Below are positions 7,351 to 16,114 of a stretch of 32,654 nucleotides of DNA, one piece after another; the first letter of the stretch is position 1, and each line of letters begins with the position of its first letter. A model generated the notes under the pieces. The model worked only from the letters and a program-made list of their open reading frames with translations. It did no database searches and was not told the origin of the DNA. The position numbers and the translations under genes were made by a program. This DNA is from Oscillospiraceae bacterium (GTDB lineage: Bacteria; Bacillota; Clostridia; Monoglobales; Monoglobaceae), in NCBI GenBank assembly GCA_015068655.1, contig SVKC01000021.1, positions 1-32,654 on the forward strand, read 5' to 3'.

Positions 7351-9816
7351 TTACTGGAGGGAAACAACAAAACTTTCGTCAACATAATCAATTTTGATAT
7401 TGCTGCCGTTTGGAATTTCACCAAGAAGCATTTTTTCTGCAATCATATCCTCAATATCGTTTTGAATTGCACGACGGAGGGGACGGGCACCGAAAACAGG
7501 GTCAAAGCCCACATCTGCAATCCGTTCAATAGATGCATCCGCAAATTCCGCAGTAATGCCGTTTGACATAAGTCTGTCCTTGAGTACATCCAGCATTTTT
7601 TGCGTAATATACTTTATGTCCTCACGGGAAAGCTGACGGAATACAATTGTATCGTCAATTCTGTTGAGGAACTCGGGACGGAAGGCTCTTTTGAGTTCTC
7701 CCATAACATCGGACTTGATTTTGTTGTAATCACGCTCGCTGTCATCAGGGGAGGTGGAGAAACCGAGAGACTTGCTTTCGGTAATCATTCTTGCGCCAAG
7801 GTTGGACGTCATAATAATTACAGTATTGCGGAAGTCAACTCGTCTTCCCTGAGAATCGGTGAGGATACCATCTTCAAGAATTTGCAGAAGGATATTGAAA
7901 ACGTCAGGATGTGCCTTTTCGATTTCGTCAAAAAGTATAACAGAATAAGGCTTTCTTCTGACCTTTTCGGTGAGCTGTCCGCCCTCATCGTAGCCAACGT
8001 ATCCGGGAGGTGAGCCAACAAGCCGTGATACGGCGTGCTTTTCCATATACTCCGACATATCAATTCGGATAATGGAGTCCTCATCGCCGAACATTGCTTC
8101 GGAGAGCGCCTTTGAAAGCTCGGTTTTTCCGACACCTGTGGGACCGAGGAAGATGAATGAGCCAATGGGGCGTTTCGGGTCCTTCAACCCTACTCTTCCA
8201 CGACGGATTGCCTTTGCAACTGCAGTAACGGCTTCGTTTTGTCCGATAACCCTTTTGTGCAGTTCTTCCTCGAGACGGAGAAGCCGCTGACTTTCGCCTT
8301 CTTCAATGGCTCTTACGGGAACACCTGTCCAGGAGGAAACTATTTCGGCTATTTCGTTTGGCGTAACCTCAACGGCTTCGTTTCGGCTTTCCTGCTCACG
8401 TGCTTTTTTCTCTGCCTTGAGATTTTCGGAAAGTATTCTTTCTTCGTCACGAAGCTTTGCGGCTTTTTCGTATTCCTGAGCGGCTATTGCAGCTTCTTTT
8501 TCCTTGCGCAGACTTTCGATTTTGTCTTCCTTTTCTTTGACATCAGGTGGGGTGGTAAGTGTCTTTATGCGTATTCTCGATGCCGCTTCGTCAATGAGGT
8601 CAATTGCCTTGTCGGGAAGAAAACGGTCGGGAATATAGCGTATTGACATTTTTACAGCAGCCTCAATAGCTTCGTCTGTTATAGTAACACGGTGGTGAGC
8701 TTCATACTTGTCACGGATTCCCTTGAGAATTTCAATGCTCTCCTCTGTGTTGGGCTCGTCAAGAACAATAGACTGAAAACGGCGTTCAAGGGCGGAATCC
8801 TTTTCGATATGTTTTCTGTATTCTTCGAGAGTGGTTGCACCGATAATTTGAATTTCACCTCTTGCGAGAGCCGGTTTCAGGATATTTGCGGCATCAATGG
8901 CACCTTCTGCGGCACCTGCCCCGATTATGGTGTGGATTTCGTCAATAAAGAGAATAATATTCCCTGCCTTGTGGATTTCCTCCATAACGCTTTTCAGACG
9001 TTCTTCAAATTCACCTCTGTATTTTGCACCTGCCACCATTGATGAAAGGTCGAGCGTAATAACCTTTTTGTCCTTGAGTATTTCAGGAACGAGTCCCTGA
9101 ACAATTTTCTGTGCCAAGCCTTCGGCAACGGCGGTTTTTCCGACACCGGGTTCACCGATAAGACAAGGGTTGTTCTTTGTTCTGCGACTGAGAATCTGGA
9201 TTACTCTTTCAATAACCTTGTCACGGCCGATAATCGGGTCAAGCTTCAACTCCCGTGCCATTCGGGTCAGGTCTCTGCCAAACTTGTCAAGGGTGGGTGT
9301 TTTTTCGTTTTTAACCTTTTTTGATGTCTGATGCATGGCATCGGGAGAAGGTCCTTCGTCGTAGATTTCGCCAAAGTTGTTTTCCTGCATAAGTCGTATT
9401 ATATCGGAATAGAGTTTGCCGGGGTTAAGGTCGAGGTCGGCAATTATGCGGAGAGCAAGACTTTCGGATTCACGAAGCAGTGAAATGAGAAGATGTTCTG
9501 TTCCTATATAATTGTGATTCAGCCTTCTTGCTTCGGAATAACTGTGTTCAAGAACACTTTTTGTCCGGGGTGTGAAACCTATGGAGCTTGCGTGAAGAGG
9601 CTGGTCGCTACCTACAAAGAATTCAATCTTTCCCACAACCCTGCTTTCGGTAATTCCATTATCCGCAAGAACTTTTGCGGCAACACCGTTGCCCTCTCTC
9701 ACAAGACCCAGAAGAAGATGCTCTGTGCCTACATAGTTGTGTCCCATATCCATTGCGGCTTTTGCCGAAAGATTAATGGCTGTTTTTGCGCGTTCTGTCA
9801 GTTTTTGTTCAAACAT
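7351..9816 (-). CDS. clpC: ATP-dependent Clp protease ATP-binding subunit ClpC
   Basis: Complete Hsp100 unfoldase of 821 aa that feeds proteins to the ClpP peptidase in protein quality control. It has two Clp-N repeats (about 1-75 and 76-145) and a first AAA+ domain with Walker A GEPGVGKT (221-228) and Walker B LFIDEIH. A coiled middle domain with a UVR-like segment ([12 protein letters not shown]) marks it as ClpC rather than ClpA or ClpB. The second AAA+ domain carries [18 protein letters not shown] precedes the start. It is the last gene of ctsR-mcsA-mcsB-clpC, 24 bases after mcsB. In this family McsB-phosphorylated arginines mark substrates for ClpC. Expression should be controlled by CtsR through the operator at 11848-11864. 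Confidence 0.97.
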   Translation of the reverse strand: MFEQKLTERAKTAINLSAKAAMDMGHNYVGTEHLLLGLVREGNGVAAKVLADNGITESRVVGKIEFFVGSDQPLHASSIGFTPRTKSVLEHSYSEARRLNHNYIGTEHLLISLLRESESLALRIIADLDLNPGKLYSDIIRLMQENNFGEIYDEGPSPDAMHQTSKKVKNEKTPTLDKFGRDLTRMARELKLDPIIGRDKVIERVIQILSRRTKNNPCLIGEPGVGKTAVAEGLAQKIVQGLVPEILKDKKVITLDLSSMVAGAKYRGEFEERLKSVMEEIHKAGNIILFIDEIHTIIGAGAAEGAIDAANILKPALARGEIQIIGATTLEEYRKHIEKDSALERRFQSIVLDEPNTEESIEILKGIRDKYEAHHRVTITDEAIEAAVKMSIRYIPDRFLPDKAIDLIDEAASRIRIKTLTTPPDVKEKEDKIESLRKEKEAAIAAQEYEKAAKLRDEERILSENLKAEKKAREQESRNEAVEVTPNEIAEIVSSWTGVPVRAIEEGESQRLLRLEEELHKRVIGQNEAVTAVAKAIRRGRVGLKDPKRPIGSFIFLGPTGVGKTELSKALSEAMFGDEDSIIRIDMSEYMEKHAVSRLVGSPPGYVGYDEGGQLTEKVRRKPYSVILFDEIEKAHPDVFNILLQILEDGILTDSQGRRVDFRNTVIIMTSNLGARMITESKSLGFSTSPDDSERDYNKIKSDVMGELKRAFRPEFLNRIDDTIVFRQLSREDIKYITQKMLDVLKDRLMSNGITAEFADASIERIADVGFDPVFGARPLRRAIQNDIEDMIAEKMLLGEIPNGSNIKIDYVDESFVVSLQ

Positions 9817-9840
9817 ATAAAATCAATCCTTTCTGAATTG

Positions 9841-10833
9841 TTATTTCAAGTTTTCGCATATCAGCTCCGCACGTTTCAAATCACGTTCAAGAGCTGTTGA
9901 AATGTTATGGTTTTTGACCAAGGTCGCAGGCAGCGTGTCATAAAAGACCTTGCTCAAAGACTCAAGGTTTATGTTTTTGATTATTCCCAGATTTATGCCC
10001 CATCTTACATCCGAAAAAAGATTCATTGCTTCTTTGGAGGAAAGAATTCTTGCATTTGTCAGAATTCCGTAGGAACGCATAATTTTGTCTTCAAAATGGA
10101 ATTTGTTCCGGGAATAAAGACTTCTTCCGGCTTCACGTTCCTTTTCGATTATGTCATTCACGAGACGGGAAAGCTTTTCGAGAATTTCTTCCTCTGATGA
10201 GCCCAGTGTAACCTGATTTGAAATCTGATAAATATTGCCGTATGCACGGCTGCCTTCGCCATAAAGACCGCGAACGGTTATTCCGAGCTTTGAAAGGGAG
10301 CGGATTATTCCTTCCATTCTGCCAAGCTCGGTGAGTGCGGGAAGATGCATCATAACCGAAGCACGCATACCTGTTCCTACATTGGTGGGACAGCAGGTGA
10401 GATAGCCGAAAGTGGGATGGAATCCAAAGTCAACAGATTTTTCCAGAAGGTCATCAAGACGGTTGGCTTTTTCAAAACATAAGTCAAGGTCAAAACCGGG
10501 GGTCATAGCCTGAATACGTATATGGTCCTCTTCGTTCAGCATAATACATTCGGTACAATCGCTGTTTGTGAGAATTCCGCATTTTTTTTTGTTTTCAATC
10601 ATATCGGGACTGGTAAGGTGACATTCCGAAAGTGCCTGACGCTCTACGGGAGACATTGCTGAAAAGTCAATGAATGTCATATCGGGAAGAGCAGCTCTCG
10701 TTTTTTCCATAACCATAAACTGGTCTTTTTCTGACATTTTTGTGCCGAAGGGTATGTTGCGTATGTTTCTTGCGAGGCGAACCCTTGATGACAGTACAAT
10801 GTCCCCTGATGGACCAAATTTTGTGTACCACAT
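9841..10833 (-). CDS. mcsB: Protein arginine kinase McsB
   Basis: Protein of 330 aa of the phosphagen-kinase fold. McsB transfers phosphate from ATP to arginines on damaged proteins and on CtsR, tagging them for ClpCP. Diagnostic stretches are 'IVLSSRVRLARN' (12-23), the catalytic acidic loop 'LNEEDHIR', 'CPTNVGTGMRASVMMHLP' and 'GLYGEGSRAYGNIYQISNQ' for nucleotide binding. Its length is typically slightly under the Bacillus protein (363 aa). The start lies three bases beyond the mcsA stop with GAGAGGAG as ribosome site inside mcsA, so the pair is translationally coupled. McsA is its activator. Confidence 0.96.
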   Translation of the reverse strand: MWYTKFGPSGDIVLSSRVRLARNIRNIPFGTKMSEKDQFMVMEKTRAALPDMTFIDFSAMSPVERQALSECHLTSPDMIENKKKCGILTNSDCTECIMLNEEDHIRIQAMTPGFDLDLCFEKANRLDDLLEKSVDFGFHPTFGYLTCCPTNVGTGMRASVMMHLPALTELGRMEGIIRSLSKLGITVRGLYGEGSRAYGNIYQISNQVTLGSSEEEILEKLSRLVNDIIEKEREAGRSLYSRNKFHFEDKIMRSYGILTNARILSSKEAMNLFSDVRWGINLGIIKNINLESLSKVFYDTLPATLVKNHNISTALERDLKRAELICENLK

Positions 10834-10836
10834 AAA

Positions 10837-11364
10837 TTATTTCTCCTCTCTGTCTTGATTTTCACGAAGCTCTTTTATCCGGTCACGGAGAACGGCGGCT
10901 TCTTCAAAGTTTTGTTCAAGAATTGCACGACTAAGCTTTGTTTCAAGCTTGTCAATTTGCTCTCTGAGCCTGATGAATTTTCCTGAACGTGAAGGGGTTT
11001 TTCCGTTGTGATGCGTACTTCCGTGAATTTGCTTCAAAGGGCGGAGGAGGTAGTCTGCAAATACTGTGTAACAGTTGCTGCAGCCGGGTTTTCCTTGCCT
11101 CAAGAATTCGGAGGTACTCATTCCGCATATGTCACATTTCTTTGGCGATGAAAGATTTTGTGCCTTTGACATAGCAAGCTGAGGGCTGTTCCAGAAACCG
11201 CTGAAAAGACTGTCGAATTCCTGTTCAAGACTTTTGTTGAAATCGAAAAGCTCCTGGTTTTCATTTGCACAGTCACGGCAGAGATACATTTCGGTTTTTG
11301 TTCCGTTGATTACCTGTGTAATATGAGTTGTTGCTTCGTTTACCTTGCATTTTTGACACTTCAT
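10837..11364 (-). CDS. mcsA: McsA, zinc-binding activator of McsB
   Basis: Protein of 175 aa with four CxxC pairs (C3/C6, C29/C32, C77/C80, C95/C98) that form two zinc modules, and a C-terminal UVR motif (about 136-171, with NFEEAAVLRDRIKEL). McsA activates the arginine kinase McsB and takes part in relieving CtsR repression under heat and oxidative stress. A basic linker with TPSRSGK joins the two parts. AAGGAG lies seven bases before the ATG. It sits 15 bases after ctsR and three before mcsB in the classical Firmicute stress operon. Confidence 0.95.
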   Translation of the reverse strand: MKCQKCKVNEATTHITQVINGTKTEMYLCRDCANENQELFDFNKSLEQEFDSLFSGFWNSPQLAMSKAQNLSSPKKCDICGMSTSEFLRQGKPGCSNCYTVFADYLLRPLKQIHGSTHHNGKTPSRSGKFIRLREQIDKLETKLSRAILEQNFEEAAVLRDRIKELRENQDREEK

Positions 11365-11379
11365 AGTTTTTCAACTCCT

Positions 11380-11823
11380 TCAGACAAGATTAATAAGAAT
11401 GTTTTTGAGCATTTTTGCACGAACGATGTCTCTTTCAGGTCGCTGTATAATAAGCGAGCTGTCGCTGAGTGCTGCCATAATTATTTTTGCCTCCTTGTGG
11501 CTGATTAAGTCGGAATTGTACAGCTCCTGAAGTACAGCGGTGGAGCTGGAGGCGGAAATGTGATTTCCTATGGTTTCAATTATGTGGAGAATGTAGTTTT
11601 CGTTTTCGGGAGCGGTACGGGTTATTCTTATATAACCGCCGCCGCCTCTGCGGCTTTCAACGCTGTAACCTCTTTCCGGGGAAAAGCGTGTGGAAATAAC
11701 ATAGTTTATCTGTGACGGAACACAGTTAAAACGGTTGGCAAGCTCGTTGCGTTGAAGCTCCACTTCTCTGTTTTCCGCAAGCATCTCTTTTATAAACTCT
11801 TCTATTATATTACTGAGTTTCAA
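11380..11823 (-). CDS. ctsR: Transcriptional repressor CtsR
   Basis: Repressor of class III heat-shock genes, 147 aa. The N-terminal winged helix-turn-helix covers about 1-70 with 'NRFNCVPSQINYVISTRF' and the wing RRGGGGYIRI (58-67), whose glycine loop is the reported heat sensor in Bacillus. The C-terminal half dimerises and is the target of McsB/ClpC. The start is a TTG at 11823, supported by GAGGTGAT five bases upstream and by alignment of 'LSNIIEEFIKEML' with known CtsR N-termini. It is first in ctsR-mcsA-mcsB-clpC and should repress its own operon through the operator just upstream. Confidence 0.96.
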   Translation of the reverse strand: MKLSNIIEEFIKEMLAENREVELQRNELANRFNCVPSQINYVISTRFSPERGYSVESRRGGGGYIRITRTAPENENYILHIIETIGNHISASSSTAVLQELYNSDLISHKEAKIIMAALSDSSLIIQRPERDIVRAKMLKNILINLV

Positions 11824-11847
11824 CTTGTATCACCTCTATTTTTTGAC

Positions 11848-11864
11848 TTTGACTTTCTTTGACC
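11848..11864 (-). promoter_or_regulatory. CtsR operator (perfect heptad repeat)
   Basis: On the minus strand GGTCAAAGAAAGTCAAA matches the CtsR consensus RGTCAAA-NAN-RGTCAAA at every fixed base. It lies immediately downstream of the -10 of the ctsR promoter, where binding would block transcription start. A further TTTGAC half-site abuts it at 11842-11847. Confidence 0.92.
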
Positions 11865-11873
11865 TTTGAGTTT

Positions 11874-11901
11874 ATTATATCACTTTTAAGGGATTTGTCA
11901 A
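11874..11901 (-). promoter_or_regulatory. Sigma-A promoter of the ctsR operon
   Basis: Perfect -35 TTGACA (11896-11901) and perfect -10 TATAAT (11874-11879) on the minus strand with a 16-base spacer. The CtsR operator lies 10 bases downstream. Confidence 0.85.
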
Positions 11902-11917
11902 TAGGTTTTTTAAAAAA

Positions 11918-11934
11918 GGTCAGGAAAGGTCAAA
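11918..11934 (+). promoter_or_regulatory. Second, imperfect CtsR-like box upstream of the promoter
   Basis: GGTCAGGAAAGGTCAAA on the plus strand matches the CtsR heptad repeat except for two bases in the first half (GG for AA). It lies just upstream of the -35 of the ctsR promoter, in the 76-base gap between the lysR stop at 11941 and the main operator. Confidence 0.5.
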
Positions 11935-11940
11935 AAGTTT

Positions 11941-12825
11941 TTATACGTTTTTTTGGTGTATCATTTGGAGAAATGCTTCGGCAGGAAGGGAAAGGGGGTA
12001 GTTTTTCAAATAGGCATAGCCAATGTGTCTTGGGGGAAGTGCGGGCTTGAGGTTCATTTTGCGAATAGAGCCTTTTTGGAGCTCTTCTCCTGCAAACTCC
12101 TCAATGACACATGAAACACCGAGCTGAATTGAAGCAAAGCGTATGAGAAGGTCGTGAGCCGCAAATTCAATCTGGGGTTTCAGTTCAATGCCTTTTTCTA
12201 AAAAGCTTTCATTCAAAAAACGTCTGGAATTTGAATTTGTTTCAAGAAGAATGAGAGGTTCTTTTGCAATCTCTTCCCAGGAGTAGCTTTTTTGTGTGGA
12301 ATACTTTGAACCGCACACAAAAATATCGTGTATTTCAAGACATGGCTCAATAGAAAGCTCCGGGTCGGCTGCAGGAAGGTTCACGAAGGCTATTTCTGCG
12401 TTGCCGTCTTTGACAGACTGCAAGTTGCGTGATGAATAGGAATTCAGCATTTCAATTCTGATAGCCGGATATTCGGCGTGAAACTTTTCTATATAAGGAA
12501 GAAGAAAGTGTGTTGTAATTGTGTCTGCGGCGGCAATAACAAGTGTACCGCTGTCCAGATGATGAAGACGTGCAAGCAATGTTTCGCCCTGTTCAAGAGC
12601 CTGCATTGCACTTTCTACCTTCTGGAAAAGAAGCTTGCCTTCGTTTGTCAGCGTAACACCTTTCCGTGAACGTACAAAGAGCTGTGTGTCAAGCTCCTTT
12701 TCAAGCTGATGTATACACTGGGATATAGCCGACTGAGAGACATAAAGATTCTTTGCCGCGGTGGAAAAGGATGCAAACCGTGCTGTTTCATAAAAAATTT
12801 TATAATAATCAAGCTTTGCCTTCAT
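11941..12825 (-). CDS. LysR family transcriptional regulator
   Basis: Regulator of 294 aa. The N-terminal winged helix-turn-helix (about 1-60) contains 'FSTAAKNLYVSQSAISQCIH' and 'FVRSRKGVTLTNEG', typical of LysR proteins. The rest is a two-lobed effector-binding domain ('GTLVIAAADTITTHFLLPYI' in the first lobe), with no close match to a named family member that I can recognise. The ATG at 12825 is chosen because AAGGAG lies six bases upstream; an upstream GTG at 12843 would place that site inside the gene. It diverges from the CofE-like gene, and a palindrome between them (12849-12870) is the likely binding site, so control of that neighbour is the obvious hypothesis. Confidence 0.92.
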   Translation of the reverse strand: MKAKLDYYKIFYETARFASFSTAAKNLYVSQSAISQCIHQLEKELDTQLFVRSRKGVTLTNEGKLLFQKVESAMQALEQGETLLARLHHLDSGTLVIAAADTITTHFLLPYIEKFHAEYPAIRIEMLNSYSSRNLQSVKDGNAEIAFVNLPAADPELSIEPCLEIHDIFVCGSKYSTQKSYSWEEIAKEPLILLETNSNSRRFLNESFLEKGIELKPQIEFAAHDLLIRFASIQLGVSCVIEEFAGEELQKGSIRKMNLKPALPPRHIGYAYLKNYPLSLPAEAFLQMIHQKNV

Positions 12826-12848
12826 ATAAGCTCTCCTTATCACTGTTC

Positions 12849-12870
12849 TAAGTATTATCTGCTTTACTTA
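12849..12870. promoter_or_regulatory. Candidate LysR-type operator
   Basis: Inverted repeat TAAGTA-N10-TACTTA (12849-12854 and 12865-12870) in the divergent lysR/CofE-like intergenic region. It overlaps the -35 of the CofE-like promoter (12863-12868), in keeping with the palindromic T-N11-A sites used by LysR proteins. Confidence 0.5.
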
Positions 12871-12891
12871 TGCTTGCAAATGTATTATAAT
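12863..12891 (+). promoter_or_regulatory. Sigma-A promoter of the CofE-like gene
   Basis: TTTACT (12863-12868) and a perfect TATAAT (12886-12891) are 17 bases apart, about 40 bases before the start at 12932. Confidence 0.65.
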
Positions 12892-12931
12892 AGCTTTGAT
12901 GAAAAAAGTCAATAATCAGGAGGCTATTTTT

Positions 12932-14122
12932 ATGGAAAGAAGAACCGGTACTATTTCAAGAGGTATACGTTGCCCTATTTTTCGTGAGGGTGACGATATT
13001 GCAACTATAACCGTAAACAGTGTTATTGAAGCGGCAGAGGCAGAAGGCTTTGAACTTCGTGACAGAGATGTTGTTGCCATTACCGAATCTGTTGTGGCAC
13101 GTACACAGGGAAATTATGCATCTGTTGATGCTATTGCGAAGGATGTGAAGGAAAAGCTCGGCGGAGAAACTGTCGGTGTTATTTTCCCCATTCTCAGCCG
13201 CAACCGTTTTGCGGTATGTCTTCGTGGTATTGCAAAGGGTGCAAAAAAGGTTGTTCTTATGCTCAATTATCCCAGCGATGAGGTTGGAAATGCTCTTGTT
13301 TCTCTTGACCAGCTTGACGAGGCAGGAATAAATCCTTATTCAGACGTGCTGACAGAAGAAAAATATCGTGAGCTTTTCGGCGAAAATCCTCACCCCTTCA
13401 CAGGTGTGGATTATATCAGGTATTACGGCGACCTTATTCGCTCATGCGGTGCAGAGGCAGAGATTATTCTTGCCAATGATCCCAGAGTTATACTGAAATA
13501 TACAGAAAATGTTCTCAACTGTGATATTCACAGCCGTGCACGCACAAAGCGTATTCTTCTTGCGGCAGGTGCCAAGAGGGTTGCGGGTCTTGATGACATT
13601 CTCACGTCATCGGTTGACGGAAGCGGATATAATTCAAAATACGGTCTTCTCGGTTCAAACAAGTCTACCGAAGATATAATCAAGCTGTTCCCCAATGAGT
13701 GTTTCGATATGGTTGAAGATATTCAGAAGCAGTTTATGGAACGTACAGGAAAGCATATTGAAGTTATGGTATATGGTGACGGTGCTTTCAAGGACCCTAT
13801 GGGAAAAATCTGGGAGCTTGCTGATCCGGTTGTGTCACCTGCTTACACCAAGGGGCTTGAAGGAACTCCCAATGAGCTTAAACTCAAGTATCTTGCGGAT
13901 AACGATTTTGCTGAGCTCAAGGGTGAGGAACTGAAAAAGGCAATTGAAGGCGCTATCCGCAAGAAGGATGGAGACCTTGTGGGAAATATGGCATCTCAGG
14001 GAACAACACCCAGACGTATTACGGACCTTATAGGTTCGCTTTGTGACCTTACCAGTGGTTCAGGGGACAAGGGTACTCCTATTGTTCTTGTTCAGGGATA
14101 TTTTGACAACCTCACTGACTAA
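12932..14122 (+). CDS. CofE-like protein (F420-0:gamma-glutamyl ligase domain)
   Basis: Soluble protein of 396 aa whose N-terminal half resembles coenzyme F420-0:L-glutamate ligase (CofE). The clues are '[17 protein letters not shown]', then '[20 protein letters not shown]', the metal/GTP-site pattern of that family. The later '[20 protein letters not shown]' also looks like a conserved active-site stretch. True CofE enzymes are about 250 aa; this longer form occurs in Clostridia that are not known to make F420, so the real substrate is uncertain. It may add an amino acid to another acid. AGGAGG eight bases before the ATG at 12932 fixes the start over an in-frame codon at 12896. It is monocistronic, with its own promoter and terminator, and divergent from a LysR regulator. 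Confidence 0.8.
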   Translation: MERRTGTISRGIRCPIFREGDDIATITVNSVIEAAEAEGFELRDRDVVAITESVVARTQGNYASVDAIAKDVKEKLGGETVGVIFPILSRNRFAVCLRGIAKGAKKVVLMLNYPSDEVGNALVSLDQLDEAGINPYSDVLTEEKYRELFGENPHPFTGVDYIRYYGDLIRSCGAEAEIILANDPRVILKYTENVLNCDIHSRARTKRILLAAGAKRVAGLDDILTSSVDGSGYNSKYGLLGSNKSTEDIIKLFPNECFDMVEDIQKQFMERTGKHIEVMVYGDGAFKDPMGKIWELADPVVSPAYTKGLEGTPNELKLKYLADNDFAELKGEELKKAIEGAIRKKDGDLVGNMASQGTTPRRITDLIGSLCDLTSGSGDKGTPIVLVQGYFDNLTD

Positions 14123-14144
14123 TAATAAGCAAATAATAAGCAAA

Positions 14145-14183
14145 AAACTAGCCGCAGTCCAAAATCGGACTGCGGCAATTTCT
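14145..14183. terminator. Bidirectional terminator between the CofE-like gene and rqcH
   Basis: Perfect 10-bp stem GCCGCAGTCC (14151-14160) / GGACTGCGGC (14167-14176) with a six-base loop. A T-rich tail follows on the plus strand and six A precede it, giving a T-run for the minus-strand rqcH transcript. Confidence 0.9.
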
Positions 14184-14185
14184 TT

Positions 14186-15946
14186 CTATTCAGATTTTAA
14201 TTGTTCAACAAGCTTTTCATCGGGAGTAACATAAACCGTGTAGTTGGTTTCATAAATTACGAATCCGGGTTTTGAGCCGTTTGGTTTTCTTATGTTTTTT
14301 ATCAACGTGTAATCTACGGGAACACCTGTTGCGGTACGTGCCTTGCTGAAATATGCCGCAATTGTTGCAGCCTCGACCAGCGTGTTGTCGGGTACTTCGC
14401 CCGTGCCGTTTGTGCGGATTACAACGTGTGAGCCCGGAATAATTTTTGTGTGCAGCCACATATCGGTGGAGTAAGCTGTACGGATTGTCAGTTCATCGTT
14501 TTGGAGGTTGTTTCTGCCTACCAGAATTGTGTAGCCCTCTGAAGATATGAATTTCATAGGCTTTGATTTTTTCAGGGCTTTTTTCTTTTTTGAGCCTGAT
14601 GAAGGAATATAACCCTGAAGGGTGAGCTCTTCGCGGATTTCGGTAATATCATCATAGCTTGCGGCTCTGCTGACAGAATCAAGAACTGTTTCAAGATAAG
14701 CCTTTTCTTCGGTAGCTTCGTGAAGCTGGAGCAATGAGTGCTCTTCTGCAGTTTTTGCTTTGGTATACAGCTTGTAATATCGTTGAGCATTTTTTGAGGG
14801 AGAAAGCTCGGGCTTCAAGGGAATTGATATATCCTCGCACATTTCAGAGTAATAATTCTGAACCGTAATGCTTTCCGAGCCTGCTTCGATGCGGTAAAGA
14901 TTTGCGGTGAGCAGGTCGCCGTATATTTTGTAACGGTCTCTGTTTTTTGATTTTTCGAGAATTTCCTGATGTATTGCGATTTTTTTGTCACAGCGTTCGA
15001 TATTGTTATTGATTATTTTCACTGTTCCGGCAGACCTTTGAACAATGCGGTCATGCATATCGCGTGATGCGAAAAATTCTTCAACAGAATAACTTATTGA
15101 GTCACAGTCAATAATCTTTCCCAAACCATCATATTGAGAAAGGTGTACACAGGAGAAGGAAAGAGGTTTTCCTGTGTCAGCATCCTTCACAACCGATGGA
15201 TATTCCTTGTTTTCCGAAAAAGACGTAAAAAAATCCGTGAGGTGCTTTGCAAATGTTGTGGTATCAATATCGCAGACAAAGACCTTTGTGTTTCCTGAAA
15301 AACGGAAAACTATTTCCCGAGCCAGAAGAGGACTCATACCCACAAATTCGGAAACAAGAAACTTGTCAATGAGCGTATCGTCCGGAAGTCCTTGGAGCCT
15401 GTTTTTGATATTTCCTTCGGTTGCTGACAAGGGCTCGGTTTTGTCCTGTTCGGGAGGAAGCTCATAAAAAAGTCCCGGAAGAACCTGACGGACAGCACTG
15501 GTCGTAAAATCAATGTGTTTGATACTGTCAATGATTTTCCCGTCCTTTTGTATGAGGATAATGTTGCTGTGTCTGCCCATAACCTCAATTATCAGGCTTT
15601 TTTGAGTCAGGTCGCCCATTTCGGTATAACATTCAATGTCTATTTTCACCACACGGTCAAAGCCTTGCTGACTTATTGCAGAAATCTTTCCGCCGGTCAG
15701 ATGCTTTCTCAATATCATACAAAAAAGCGGAGCGTTTGCGGGGTTTTGCCTTGAACGCTCGGTCAGGTGAATTCTCGGGTTTGATGTTGCGGCAGAAAGA
15801 AGCAAGCGGTACGTCCCGTCAAAGGTGCGGACAGAAACAGTTATTTCGTCCTTCTCCGGCTGATAAATCTTGTCTATTTTTCCGTTTGTAAGCAGATTGC
15901 TTAGTTCACTCACAATGCTGTGAGTAACAAATCCGTCAAAAGCCAT
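14186..15946 (-). CDS. rqcH: Ribosome quality control factor RqcH (NFACT family; 'fibronectin-binding protein')
   Basis: NFACT protein of 586 aa, homologous to Rqc2 and Bacillus RqcH (YloA). It binds stalled 50S subunits and adds C-terminal alanine tails to unfinished chains for degradation. The NFACT-N domain is at the start (MAFDGFVTHSIVSEL, and 'MILRKHLTGGKI' near 80). Helix-hairpin-helix and coiled-coil segments follow. NFACT-R near the C-terminus carries the characteristic 'DMWLHTKIIPGSHVVI'. Older annotations call this fibronectin-binding. The ATG at 15946 with AGAGGAAA upstream is preferred over a 22-codon longer frame because it aligns with family N-termini. It has its own promoter (16001-16029), diverges from yicC as yloA does in related genomes, and ends at the shared terminator. 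Confidence 0.94.
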   Translation of the reverse strand: MAFDGFVTHSIVSELSNLLTNGKIDKIYQPEKDEITVSVRTFDGTYRLLLSAATSNPRIHLTERSRQNPANAPLFCMILRKHLTGGKISAISQQGFDRVVKIDIECYTEMGDLTQKSLIIEVMGRHSNIILIQKDGKIIDSIKHIDFTTSAVRQVLPGLFYELPPEQDKTEPLSATEGNIKNRLQGLPDDTLIDKFLVSEFVGMSPLLAREIVFRFSGNTKVFVCDIDTTTFAKHLTDFFTSFSENKEYPSVVKDADTGKPLSFSCVHLSQYDGLGKIIDCDSISYSVEEFFASRDMHDRIVQRSAGTVKIINNNIERCDKKIAIHQEILEKSKNRDRYKIYGDLLTANLYRIEAGSESITVQNYYSEMCEDISIPLKPELSPSKNAQRYYKLYTKAKTAEEHSLLQLHEATEEKAYLETVLDSVSRAASYDDITEIREELTLQGYIPSSGSKKKKALKKSKPMKFISSEGYTILVGRNNLQNDELTIRTAYSTDMWLHTKIIPGSHVVIRTNGTGEVPDNTLVEAATIAAYFSKARTATGVPVDYTLIKNIRKPNGSKPGFVIYETNYTVYVTPDEKLVEQLKSE

Positions 15947-16000
15947 AATTTTTTCCTCTGTTTGATAGATATTGGAACAAAAATAGTCCCTTTTTTTATC

Positions 16001-16029
16001 AGTATACACCAAAAGTAAAAAAATTTCAA
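16001..16029 (-). promoter_or_regulatory. Sigma-A promoter of rqcH
   Basis: Minus strand TTGAAA (16024-16029) and TATACT (16001-16006) separated by 17 bases, with a TG just before the -10. About 55 bases upstream of the rqcH start. Confidence 0.65.
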
Positions 16030-16037
16030 ATATTTAT

Positions 16038-16066
16038 TTGATTTTTTTGGAATTGTGTGATATAAT
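16038..16066 (+). promoter_or_regulatory. Sigma-A promoter of the yicC-remA-gmk... gene run
   Basis: TTGATT (16038-16043) and a perfect TATAAT (16061-16066) separated by 17 bases, with the extended -10 form TGATATAAT. It lies 48 bases before the yicC start and is the only strong promoter seen for the 16-kb plus-strand run. Confidence 0.75.
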
Positions 16067-16114
16067 TACAAAGTTAAAATATCTGATGCCATCTGTGGCA
16101 TGGGAGGAATGAAA

